The notes beneath the pieces are model-generated. The model was given only the letters and a program-made list of their open reading frames with translations, made no database searches and was not told where the DNA came from. This document shows positions 47,558-59,253 of a stretch of DNA of 64,000 nt, piece by piece. Both the position numbers and the translations under genes were made by a program. This stretch comes from Culex pipiens pallens (lineage: Eukaryota > Arthropoda > Insecta > Diptera > Culicidae), in contig NC_068938.1 of the NCBI RefSeq assembly GCF_016801865.2, positions 24,382,158 through 24,446,157 on the forward strand, read 5' to 3'. The stretch's first letter is position 1. The number at the start of each line of letters is the position of its first letter.

Positions 47558-49080
47558 GACGAATGCATCAACCATTCAAATTAAGTTTTTTTTTTTCGTG
47601 TTCATGTGTTAGATCGGTTTGATTTCTTGTACAATATACATGAAATTTAAATTATATTAAATTTTTTACTCGCGATTTAACTGCACGCTATTTAATTATC
47701 TTTTTTTTTTTGGCAAAATGAAATATCAACTCGAGGAATGTTGACAGATTTTGTATCAGAAAAGAATGTGTAACATTACTACTTAACATGTTTAAATTTT
47801 AATCTTTTTCATGGGATTTATCTATTCCCACTTTTATTGACTAAAATTACATTGAATAATAGGCACTATTTAAGAATCAATTTGAATCAATCAAAGTTTG
47901 TGTAATCCTTCTTTCCCCCCAGTTTAGAAATAATTTGATTTGATATGAAATTTCAATGTTCACTGCCGCAAAATGGTTTTTTGTGCAAATTTTGTTCCGT
48001 CCTAAAGATATTGTTTTTTTATAACTTTTGATTATTAGACAATTGTCTTATTCAGAACACATTAATTTTACAACACTTGGAAATTTGAAAAGTTTCTGTT
48101 GTTATGTTTAAGCATTTTAAATTATTCGCCTTAATACATTGAAATCATTTTTTTTGTAACCATTTAACCATGTTTTAAACAAAATAAAAAAGTGGTTTGA
48201 AGCAAAATAATTTTTTTTATTTAAATGCGGTTAATTTGTAATGCATTTCTGCTTAATGGCACATAGTAATATCGATAAAAAATATTGATTTTGCTTGTCA
48301 TTTTCTATTATAAAAACAATACAAAAGGTTTGGAAAAATAAACATGCTAATAGTAGCTGAAACAGTGATTTTAGTGGTAAAATTGAGTTTTCATAAGGAA
48401 TTTTGAAAATTTTAAATGCATCAAATCATTTTTTTTTCTACAGAATAACAAAAAAATAAAATAATCTTTTTGTTTGTTGAAGCAAAATGAACAAAAAAGT
48501 AATATTTGAAAAATAAATCAATGTTCAAGTTTCTATTTAAGATTAGATGATGAAAAAACTCATTTTTTGCAAATTTGATTTTAATGGATTTAGCTCGTTG
48601 GAATTCTTCAACAAATCTTTTTTATATAAATTTATGTTTGGGTATATTTTTGGGGAAATGCATGTGTTTGAAATAATATCAAAGGTTTCTGCGCAATTCG
48701 ACGGAACTTTTCAGTTCTTCAATAAACAATAACTTCACACAACTTCAAATATGAAACCTTTAAAATCTGTTGTTTCTTATCAAACAATTTTATACTCACA
48801 AATTTTTAAGTTTAAAAGAAAGTTTAAAGTTAGGATTAAACAGTTTTATGCAATATAATTAATTAAAGATCATTGCATTTCTATTTAATCCTCAACCACT
48901 CCAAACTCTTTCAGCGAAGAGCTCATAAATTTCCAAGTATCTCAAAAAAATGATTTAAATCACTTTTGACAATATTTTAATTTTTAAAACAGCTGTATCT
49001 TCACAAGGATTTAACTTTGGACAATGGTCAATATGGAGACTTTTTTGTTAAATTGTCTGGAGAATTGCTTCCCGATTTTT
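47558..49080. other. AT-rich sequence without features
   Basis: About 1.5 kb of A/T tracts. No gene, inverted ends or tandem structure was recognised. Confidence 0.45.
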
Positions 49081-51484
49081 TGCCTTCCTCACTGAGGTAA
49101 GGCTATAATCCTGCTCTAAAAATGAACTTTTTATTAAAAGCTCAAAGACCCACCTTCATGTATACATATCGACTCAGAATCGAAAACTGAACAAATGTCT
49201 GTGTGTGTGTATGTGTGTGTGTATGTGTGTGTGTATGTGTGTGTGTATGTGTGTGTGTATGTGTGTGTATGTATGTATGTGACCAACATTCTCACTGAGT
49301 TTTCTCAGCACTGGCTGAACCGATTTTGATCAAACCAGTTGCATTCGACTTGGTTCATGGTCCCATACATCGCTATTGAATTGTTTGAAGTTTCGATAGC
49401 TAGTTCAAAAGTTATGTATAAAAATGTGTTTTCACATTTATCCGGATCTCATTTATATGCATGTAAACGATGTCCGGATCCATCATCCGACCCATCGTTG
49501 GTTAGGTAATCGAGAGACCTTTTCAACGAGTCCACAACATTGAAGATCTGGCAACCCTGTCTCGAGTTATGACCACTTGAGTGATATTGATGTACTTTTT
49601 TGAAGCCGGATCTCACTTAAATGTATGTAAACGTTGTCCGGATCCATCATCCGACCCATCGTTGATTAAGTAATCGAGAGACCTTTTCAACGAGTCCTTA
49701 ACATTGAAGATCTGGCAACCCTGTCTCGAGTTATGACCACTTGAGTGATAATGATGTACTTTTTTGAAGCCGGATCTCACTTAAATGTATGTAAACGTTG
49801 TCCGGATCCATCATCCAACCCATCGTTGGTTAGGTAATCGAGAGACCTTTTCAACGAGTCCACAACATTGAAGATCTGGCAACCCTGTCTCGAGTTATGA
49901 CCACTTAAGTGATATTTATGTACTTTTTTTAAGCCGGATCTCACTTAAATGTATGTAAACGTTGTCCGGATCCATCATCCGACCCATCGTTGATTAGGTA
50001 ATCGAGAGACCTTTTCAACGAGTCCTTAACATTGAAGATCTGGCAACCCTGTCTCGAGTTATGACCACTTGAGTGATATTGATGTACTTTTTTGAAGCCG
50101 GATCTCACTTAAATGTATGTAAACGTTGTCCGGATCCATCATCCGACCCATCGTCGGTTAGGTAATCGAATGACCTTTCCAACGAGTCCACAACATTGAA
50201 GATCTGGCAACCCTGTCTCGAGTTATGACCACTTAAGTGATATTTATGTACTTTTTTTAAGCCGGATCTCACTTAAATGTATGTAAACGTTGTCCGGATC
50301 CATCATCCGACCCATCGTTGATTAGGTAATCGAGAGACCTTTTCAACGAGTCCTTAACATTGAAGATCTGGCAACCCTGTCTCGAGTTATGACCTCTTGA
50401 GTGATAATGATGTACTTTTTTGAAGCCGGATCTCACTTAAATGTATGTAAACGTTGTCCGGATCCATCATCCGACCCATCGTCGGTTAGGTAATCGAATG
50501 ACCTTTCCAACGAGTCCACAACATTCAAGATCTGGCAACCCTGTCTCGAGTTATGACCACTTAAGTGATATTTATGTACTTTTTTTAAGCCGGATCTCAC
50601 TTAAATGTATGTAAACGTTGTCCGGATCCATCATCCGACCCATCGTCGGTTAGGTAATCGAATGACCTTTCCAACGAGTCCACAACATTGAAGATCTGGC
50701 AACCCTGTCTCGAGTTATGACCACTTAAGTGATATTTATGTACTTTTTTTAAGCCGGATCTCTCTTAAATGTATGTAAACGTTGTCCGGATCCATCATCC
50801 GACCCATCGTTGATTAGGTAATCGAGAGACCTTTTCAACGAGTCCTTAACATTGAAGATCTGGCAACCCTGTCTCGAGTTATGACCATTTGAGTGATATT
50901 GATGTACTTTTTTGAACCCGGATCTCACTTAAATGTATGTAAACGTTGTCCGGATCCATCATCCGACCCATCGTTGGTTAGGTAATCGAGAGACCTTTTC
51001 AACGAGTCCACAACATTAAAGATCTGGCAACCCTGTCTCGAGTTATGACCACTTAAGTGATATTTATGTACTTTTTTGAAGCCGGATCTCACTTAAATGT
51101 ATGTAAACGTTGTCCGGATCCATCATCCGACCCATCGTCGGTTAGGTAATCGAATGACCTTTCCAACGAGTCCACAACATTGAAGATCTGGCAACCCTGT
51201 CTCGAGTTATGACCACTTAAGTGATATTTATGTACTTTTTTTAAGCCGGATCTCACTTAAATGTATGTAAACGTTGTCCGGATCCATCATCCGACCCATC
51301 GTTGATTAGGTAATCGAGAGACCTTTTCAACGAGTCCTTAACATTGAAGATCTGGCAACCCTGTCTCGAGTTATGACCACTTAAGTTATATCTGTGTACT
51401 TATTTTTCTGGATCTAAAAAAATAGCTAGCAAACCACTTATATTCAAAATGAGGAAGGCATCAACCACATAGGTGGATTAAGTT
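49081..51484 (+). mobile_element. GGAAGGC/CCTTCCTC-ended element, copy 2, with expanded array
   Basis: The left end is GCCTTCCTCACTGAGGTAAG, itself a hairpin. The right end is TGAGGAAGGCATCAACCACA followed by TAGGTGG. Between them are the GTATACATATCGACTCAGAA segment, a GTGTGTAT microsatellite (49200-49280), a conserved CACTGAGTTTTCTCAGCACT segment and the 164-bp array. There is no transposase. Confidence 0.82.
49442..51409 (+). repeat. twelve 164-bp tandem repeats inside the element
   Basis: CCGGATCTC recurs at 49442, 49606, 49770, 49934, 50098, 50262, 50426, 50590, 50754, 50918, 51082 and 51246, exactly 164 bp apart every time. Three unit types can be told by the words CGTTGGTT (A), CGTTGATT (B) and CGTCGGTT (C). 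Their order is A B A B C B C C B A C B. Confidence 0.95.
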
Positions 51485-53000
51485 AGTTTTTTTACAAATT
51501 TTGACTTGTATACCAAATCAAAAAACATTTTCCCTTAGGTTGTTTTTATTTTTTTGGAATAGTTTCTCCATTTTTCGTTTTTCGTGATTCTTTTCAAAAT
51601 ATATTAGCATTTCTTCATAAAACATGACAAAAATAATCGTAGACTTACCTTCTGATTTGACAGTCGAACTTTAAAATCAAAAAATCTCATAAAAGCGTCG
51701 TGAATTTTTCTTTCAGTGTATTCTTTTTTCAGAAAGTCTGTCCAATTTCCTAAAAGTTTGTCTTTGATCACATTTTGATTCTGCTTTGAGATGAAGCAAT
51801 ATTTAAATAAGAAGCACAAACATATTTAAATAAATTACGCCCTTCTCAAATGTTATTCAACTGCAACTGCAACTGGCTCCGTGTACACATACATGGATAA
51901 ATTAAGCTCAGGATAACATGTCTACAAAGTTTCATTGAAGTCGAAGTGGGTCGGGTACAACTGATATCCTATTTAGCATGGAATTGATCTACACAAAAAT
52001 AATTCTGTATTTTTCACAGTTTACCTATGCAGAAAAAATGTGTGCAAAAAGCCAGCTGGAAAGCTAAGCTAGACACAGTATGTTAACTATTTATTCTAAA
52101 CATCAGATAACGTTCGCTTCCACCCATATCATGCATCTTTTAAATAACCTCACCTTAACTCCACTACACCAGAAGCATCGTTCCAACAGTCAAGTTAATC
52201 GTAAATTTTAATTAAAATTCATTTCCACCCTTGTCGGTTTGGAAAACCTTCCCCCCTCATAGCAATCCACCTCAGCAGTCAGAGAGGTCAACACGGTGAG
52301 GTTCAAAAGCCAAAGGAAATTGCAAGATGCTAACGTCCAGATTCCCGTGTGGTCCTTCTCCACAGAGTTACGCACTTTATGCCCATCTTCTGCCATGTTG
52401 CAAAAGCCGTCGATATCCAACCAGTGTTGGAGGGAGCTGGATTGTAGAGTGCATCGAAGCATTGTTCACAGACATCACCCGTTCGATGTTATCACCACCG
52501 GGGCGGTGTGCGTCGTCTACTACTGGTCGTTGTCGTTGTCCTGTTGACGATAATGTTCTTGGGGTTGGTTTTGGAAGGATGTCCATGAGGACAGTGTGAC
52601 CGAATTCAATTTCTGGTCAATTACGTCCCACGAGGTGAAAACTTATGAAGTGGTTCTTGAGAGTGATTTAGATTAGAAGTATGTTGACGAAATTCATCAG
52701 ATTCAATCAATGTTAAGGATTTAGTACACTTTTTGGCTGATTGAAGATAGATTTAAAAAGAAATAATCAAGTCTGGGTCTGGATTACATGAACATGAAAA
52801 AAATATGCTTAAGCTAGTTTGAAAAAGGTCTTATTTGCATGTTGACTTTTTTCAACGTCTTAAGGTAATTTACAATAAACTGAACAAATAAAATTGAGCT
52901 CATCTTTCTATTTGACTTTTAAACCTAATAATCAAAAAATCTCACCAAAAATACTTGTTATTTTCTTTAAGAGTATTTTAACAAAAAAAAGCTTTTTACA
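51485..53000. other. no supportable gene
   Basis: Mostly AT-rich; 52130-52620 is GC-richer with overlapping frames of 83-90 codons (plus) and 69-84 codons (minus) without recognisable features. Confidence 0.4.
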
Positions 53001-53418
53001 ACAAAAATGACAAAAATGACAAAAATGACAAAAATTACAAAAATGACAAAAATGACAAAAATGACAAAAATGACAAAAATGACAAAAATGACAAAAATGA
53101 CAAAAATGACAAAAATGACAAAAATGACAAAAATGACAAAAATGACAAAAATGACAAAAATGACAAAAATGACAAAAATGACAAAAATGACAAAAATGAC
53201 AAAAATGACAAAAATGACAAAAATGACAAAAATGACAAAAATGACAAAAATGACAAAAATGACAAAAATGACAAAAATGACAAAAATGACAAAAATGACA
53301 AAAATGACAAAAATGACAAAAATGACAAAAATGACAAAAATGACAAAAATGACAAAAATGACAAAAATGACAAAAATGACAAAAATGACAAAAATGACAA
53401 AAATGACAAAAATGACAA
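53001..53418 (+). repeat. 9-bp microsatellite (ACAAAAATG)n, about 46 copies
   Basis: A nearly perfect array with one substitution near 53034. It creates long artificial open frames (Met-Thr-Lys repeats) that are not genes. Confidence 0.98.
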
Positions 53419-53420
53419 TT

Positions 53421-54890
53421 GTTTGTTTTTGTTTTTGTTTTTTGTTTTTGTTTTTGTTTTTGTTTTTGTTTTTGTTTTTGTTTTTGTTTTTGTTTTTGTT
53501 TTTGTTTTTGTTTTTGTTTTTGTTTTTGTTTTTGTTTTTGTTTTTGTTTTTGTTTTTGTTTTTGTTTTTGTTTTTGTTTTTGTTTTTGTTTTTGTTTTTT
53601 GTTTTTGTTTTTGTTTTTGTTTTTGTTTTTGTTTTTGTTTTTGTTTTTGTTTTTGTTTTTGTTTTTGTTTTTGTTTTTGTTTTTGTTTTTGTTTTTGTTT
53701 TTGTTTTTGTTTTTGTTTTTGTTTTTGTTTTTGTTTTTGTTTTTGTTTTTGTTTTTGTTTTTGTTTTTGTTTTTGTTTTTGTTTTTGTTTTTGTTTTTGT
53801 TTTTGTTTTTGTTTTTGTTTTTGTTTTTGTTTTTGTTTTTGTTTTTGTTTTTGTTTTTGTTTTTGTTTTTGTTTTTGTTTTTGTTTTTGTTTTTGTTTTT
53901 GTTTTTGTTTTTGTTTTTGTTTTTGTTTTTGTTTTTGTTTTTGTTTTTGTTTTTGTTTTTGTTTTTGTTTTTGTTTTTGTTTTTGTTTTTGTTTTTGTTT
54001 TTGTTTTTGTTTTTGTTTTTGTTTTTGTTTTTGTTTTTGTTTTTGTTTTTGTTTTTGTTTTTGTTTTTGTTTTTGTTTTTGTTTTTGTTTTTGTTTTTGT
54101 TTTTGTTTTTGTTTTTGTTTTTGTTTTTGTTTTTGTTTTTGTTTTTGTTTTTGTTTTTGTTTTTGTTTTTGTTTTTGTTTTTGTTTTTGTTTTTGTTTTT
54201 GTTTTTGTTTTTGTTTTTGTTTTTGTTTTTGTTTTTGTTTTTGTTTTTGTTTTTGTTTTTGTTTTGTTTTTGTTTTTGTTTTTGTTTTTGTTTTTGTTTT
54301 TGTTTTTGTTTTTGTTTTTGTTTTTGTTTTTGTTTTTGTTTTTGTTTTTGTTTTTGTTTTTGTTTTTGTTTTTGTTTTTGTTTTTGTTTTTGTTTTTGTT
54401 TTTGTTTTTGTTTTTGTTTTGTTTTTGTTTTTGTTTTTGTTTTTGTTTTTGTTTTTGTTTTTGTTTTTGTTTTTGTTTTTGTTTTTGTTTTTGTTTTTGT
54501 TTTTGTTTTTGTTTTTGTTTTTGTTTTTGTTTTTGTTTTTGTTTTTGTTTTTGTTTTTGTTTTTGTTTTTGTTTTTGTTTTTGTTTTTGTTTTTGTTTTT
54601 GTTTTTGTTTTTGTTTTTGTTTTTGTTTTTGTTTTTGTTTTTGTTTTTGTTTTTGTTTTTGTTTTTGTTTTTGTTTTTGTTTTTGTTTTTGTTTTTGTTT
54701 TTGTTTTTGTTTTTGTTTTTGTTTTTGTTTTTGTTTTTGTTTTTGTTTTTGTTTTTGTTTTTGTTTTTGTTTTTGTTTTTGTTTTTGTTTTTGTTTTTGT
54801 TTTTGTTTTTGTTTTTGTTTTTGTTTTTGTTTTTGTTTTTGTTTTTGTTTTTGTTTTTGTTTTTGTTTTTGTTTTTGTTTTTGTTTTTGT
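53421..54890 (+). repeat. hexanucleotide array (GTTTTT)n, about 245 copies
   Basis: Uninterrupted except for single-base length changes near 53441, 53594, 54262 and 54416. It opens 490-670-codon frames on both strands (Phe-Val, Phe-Leu, Lys-Thr, Lys-Asn), all artefacts of the repeat. Confidence 0.98.
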
Positions 54891-54896
54891 TACTTT

Positions 54897-55162
54897 CAAT
54901 ATAAAATTCGATTTCTGCGAACTAATTTGAAACAAATTTGGATTGTTTATTGCCTATTAGATTAAAAAAATCATTTTTTAATATTTCATCACCGCCATTT
55001 CGGCCGCCATCTTGGATTTAAAAATTCTAAACCACTTAAGAGTAATTTAGGAGTCAAACTTAAGCCAATGGAGACAATGGAAAAAAAAAAACATTTTTTT
55101 TCCTGATTCGATTGTCCGAAGTGAAATTTTGCCAAGGCCTTCGGATAGTCGAATCTGGACTG
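54897..55162. mobile_element. partial pogo-like MITE
   Basis: The right end, CTTCGGATAGTCGAATCTGG followed by ACTG and TA, matches the pogo-like end type. The interior (AATTCGATTTCTGCGA and GGCCGCCATCTTGGATTT) is collinear with the reverse complement of 37029-37409. The left end is not found and would lie on the far side of the simple-repeat block. Confidence 0.6.
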
Positions 55163-56608
55163 TATGTGGAATGACTGTGTATCGTCGGGCAAAAATGATT
55201 GCTAATAAATAATTGAAATTGAGATTACCCAAAATAGTGCTCGTTAAAAGAACAAAAAAGGTTTTAACAAAACTTGTAAGTTAACAAGAAACGTTCAACA
55301 CCCCACAGCAGCAGAGCAATATCAATTATGCTGCCGATCAAAATTTCAACCCCCGCTGCCGGCCATAGAATGCAACAATCCACATTACCATTCCGTAGAT
55401 CATATTCCAACGCGCGTTCAAATTCTGGGGCCATTCCAAGCCAACACAATCACATTTACACAAACACACACAGATTTACATATACCCACGAGCTTCAAGA
55501 GGAATGTAATAATAGAAACATTTTCGATTTGCAATAAATTGCTCAAATCGCTGCTCTTGTGATGCCTATCTTGCCTACCCTCCTGGGATGCAGCATAGAA
55601 ATGCTTCTCCCAACTCCCTTCTCTGATTCGTTGTAAAACCCTCGGGCCTATTGGTCAATTATTTGCACTCACACCAGGACATTCACCAGCCGGTGCAATG
55701 GAATACGCATCTGGTCCAGAGAGTGCGCAACATGATGCACATTTCACACATACCACACAAACTCTGCACAGCAGCTTTCGTGTTTAGTTTAGTATTGTGC
55801 GTTATGATTGACACGGGGGTCCTTAAATTGATGGATTTTAAGTTCAAGAATTGATTAAATCAAGTCAGAACACATTTTTTATCTATATTTTTTTTAATAA
55901 TAAAATAACCACCCTAAATCTGTCCCAGCGCCACCCTAACACGCATTTCAACGCACGGAGCGAGCATCATACCGTGCCAGGAATCTACTCGTGACTGAAT
56001 TATCCCAACATAACCGGGGGCATTTCAGCAGATTCAGCGTGGAAAACAAACACATTCTCACAATAGCAGCAAAAGCTCTGCTCATCGGAAGCACACACGG
56101 TTTTGGTGTTATGTATCAACAACCCACACTCATCCCCCCACCCACCTGATCATCCCCCGTGGGGGGGGGGTCAACTCCATCTCTCCAGAGGGGGAGGTCA
56201 TAATCTGATACTGTGGCTTTTTCTGGAAAATACAGCCGCTGGAAAGGATGAAGCACAATTATCTCGCATTGCATTGCAACGAGTGCAGCAGCAGAATGAT
56301 GTCCGATCGCGGTCAAGTGCCTTTTGATGCAATTTCGAGTGAAACGTGGAGGAGCTCCGCGTTGGAGTTGTGGTAAACTGGAACGGATGACAGACGAAAC
56401 CTTTTGGATGATAAATTGAATTGACTCTTGTATTTTGTTTTAGTTTTGAAGGAAGTTTACAAAAACGCTTATCATAATCAATTATTGATCCGGAATATCC
56501 GGAAAGTAATTTTTGTTACAATCTTATAATAAATTTAAAATCATATAAACATTGTTGCTGTAACATTTATTTCAATTATTCTAAAAGCATAATTGGAATA
56601 GAAGCACA
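55163..56608. other. no supportable gene
   Basis: Unique, GC-richer DNA at 55280-56400. A G-run of ten lies at 56161. Overlapping short frames on both strands have no family features. Confidence 0.4.
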
Positions 56609-56791
56609 CACGGAGAAAAAAGAGTTTCCGAAATCGTGAACAAGCGTTCATGAAAATGAGAACCACGAACAAAGTGTTCAAATGTCATTGTACGTTTTTC
56701 AAAATAGTACCATGGGATTTGAACACTTTGTTCGAGGTTCCCATTTTCATGAACGCTTGTTCTCGATTTTGGGAACTCTTTTTTCTCCGTG
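56609..56791. mobile_element. hairpin MITE, 183 bp, CACGGAGAAAAAAGAG ends
   Basis: Arms of about 67 bp (56609-56675 and 56725-56791) are nearly complementary over their whole length and leave a loop of about 50 nt. A transcript would form a long hairpin. The TSD is unclear. Confidence 0.8.
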
Positions 56792-57122
56792 CAGAAACCT
56801 TATCAAAACCACCTCAGGATTGATGTTTTTCTCACAGAATAAAAAACATTGCAAAATCTTCATGTTTGCATTTTATTTTACCTGAAAGCAAACAAAAATC
56901 TTTTGAAAACACTTTGTAAAGGTAGTGTCCAAACATTTCAGTATATATATATATTTTTTTTTTGAAAAAAAAGGCGTTGCTGTGATACAATCGCCAAGAT
57001 GGAATATTCGTAATTTCATTTTATTTCCTTTCTTCAGGAAGTAAATTGTGTAACTCTAGCAATTTAGCATTCTAAGCATTTCAATAATAACATATTGTTT
57101 TAACTTAATCATTTAGAAATTT
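56792..57122. other. AT-rich spacer
   Basis: Contains a TATATATA/T-tract near 56941-56961. No gene or repeat was seen. Confidence 0.5.
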
Positions 57123-57508
57123 TAGAGCGTCCATCCCGGGAATTCCAGGGATTTTTGCCTTCCTCACCTCACTTAGGAAAAGCTATAAAATCACTCGAAA
57201 AATTAACTTCTTTATTCGACCTCGTAGACCCACCTACATGTATACCTATCGACTCAGAATCAAATTCTGAACAAATGTCTGTGCGTGTGTGTGTGTAAGT
57301 CCGTGCACCGAAAAATATGCACACGATTATCTCCGGACTGGCTGTACCGTTTTGAACCGTTTTGGTCTCATTCGATCCGTCTTGTGGTCTCACAAGACCC
57401 TAGTTAATATTATAAAGTTTACAAAAGTACTTCAAAAGTTATGCAAAAAAAAAAAACAATTTTGACTTAAGTCCGGAAGATTGTGAAAAGGGTGGCTTTT
57501 GTTAGATT

Positions 57509-59253
57509 TAGAGCGTCCAATTTCCCGGGGTTACAAAATTCCCGGGAAACGGGAAATTTTCAACAAATTTCCCGGGAAATCCCGGGAATTCCCGGGAAAT
57601 TTGAAATTTATCGAAAATTGTTCTGATCCTGGTTTTGGTTAATATTTTGCAACAAAATAGTATAAAATAGCAACTATAATGGTCAAAATAAGTGATTGTT
57701 TCAATTAATGCCTTGGCTGCTTGTAAAAAAACATACAACATCAAGAAAATATAAAAATTTTCTAAATATATAAGCTGTCTTTCAATTCGTTCAAAATATC
57801 AAAAAAATAATGATTAGTATTTTGTATTGATAAGAAGTAACCAGGTATGTTTTTTAAATCACAGTGTTTGGAAAGAGAGTAAAATGAATCCATGGTCCAA
57901 AACAATAAAATTGCTTTTGAATACGTCTCTGTGACCAATTTGAGACAATATGATAAAGAATAAAATTGATAATTTAGTTGAAATGAAAAAAAAATCATGC
58001 AGCAAATATGTTTTTCATGGCAAATGAAATGAAAAAAAATGTTAGTCATGGCAAATACTTTATCCAGAACAAAACTTACTGGATTAATCTCATGAATAAA
58101 TAGATAAGCATTGAATTTACTTTAAAAAAACTGCTTTTCACTTGAAATACCATTTTTATGTAATCACAACTCAAATGTTTGGAGCGAGTATTTGAAATAT
58201 GTTAGCATTTTGTTGGCACTTTTTATATAATACGAAGTAGTTTTTTTTTTTTTATGAAGTAAGTTCAGCATCAACACTTCCCGTGCTCCTAATCCTTATT
58301 CCTCTCCCGGTGAATGGTGGAGATGGGAGCGGCCGGCAATGGATGGCTTTCATGGTGCTACCTGTCCTGTTCTGGTAGAATTGGTTTAAATTCCCTCTAA
58401 TCAATTTCTAAGCAACCTGGGCTGGACAATTATCACACATACATGACGAAATCCAGTCTGCAACCCGCTAAGATCACCATCTCCATGCGAATGCGAATGC
58501 GAATGCGAATGCGAATACGAAGTAGTTTTTTTTATGATTTTTCGGTGATTCGGCCTAATAAAAGACTTCGGTTAAAAGAATTTTCATGGAAAAAAAGTTG
58601 TTTAGTAGTTTCAGATTTAAACCTTACGCCCTTGGTAGCTCTAGTGCTCTATAAATTTTTAACTTTTGACAGTAATTTCTCGAACACTTTTAAACAAATT
58701 AACCTAATTCTTCTAGCAAAAAATCCTCTTAGAGACATATAATGATACCAATTTAATTTTCTTCCAATTTGGCCAAGGTAAACAAAACGTAAAAAAAAAT
58801 TTTTGATCTTGGCGGGAATAGTTACCTTATTTTCAAATGATATAAAAAAAATCGTTTGAAAAGCTTACCAAAATTTTAAAAGTTAATTTTTATTTCAAAA
58901 TATCGTAATTTTTGTTGCCCAACAAATAAACAAGATCTATTCCTAGTTATGAATGCTTCAGAAATTAATATCATCTGAAATAAATCTTGACATGAAATTT
59001 TTAGACGAACTGATTAGTTCAATAAGAACAGCGGATTGAATTTAATAATATAAAATCTAGTTCTTTCATTATTATTTTTTTTTGCAAGTTTAAATAATGT
59101 ACCAAAAAGTTATGAAAATGTATACTTCCGCTTAAGTATCGGGAATTCCCGGGAAATTTAGAAATTTTCCCGGGAAACGGGAAATATTTTTTTTCGGGAA
59201 ATCCCGGGAATTCCCGGGAATTTTTTTCTCGGGACGGGAAATTGGACGCTCTA
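57509..59253. mobile_element. hAT MITE of the TAGAGCGTCC family, complete, 1745 bp
   Basis: The 8-bp TSD GTTAGATT is exact at 57501-57508 and 59254-59261. The ends are TAGAGCGTCCAATTTCCCGG and its inverse (GGGAAATTGGACGCTCTA). GGGAATTCCCGGG-type words are dense at both ends. The interior is AT-rich with no transposase and itself hosts a retroposon at 58249-58513. Confidence 0.88.
58249..58513 (+). mobile_element. retroposon with (ATGCGA)n tail and 20-bp TSD
   Basis: AATACGAAGTAGTTTTTTTT flanks it at 58229-58248 and 58514-58533. The body is GC-rich and unlike the AT-rich host, and it ends in about five ATGCGA repeats. This fits a 5'-truncated non-LTR element of a type that ends in short tandem tails. 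Confidence 0.7.

Noticed and set aside
52932..54965. Open frames of 490-667 codons on both strands (Lys-Thr, Phe-Val, Met-Thr-Lys repeats)
   Set aside because: They are translations of 9-bp and 6-bp simple repeats that happen to lack stops; all frames are open on both strands.
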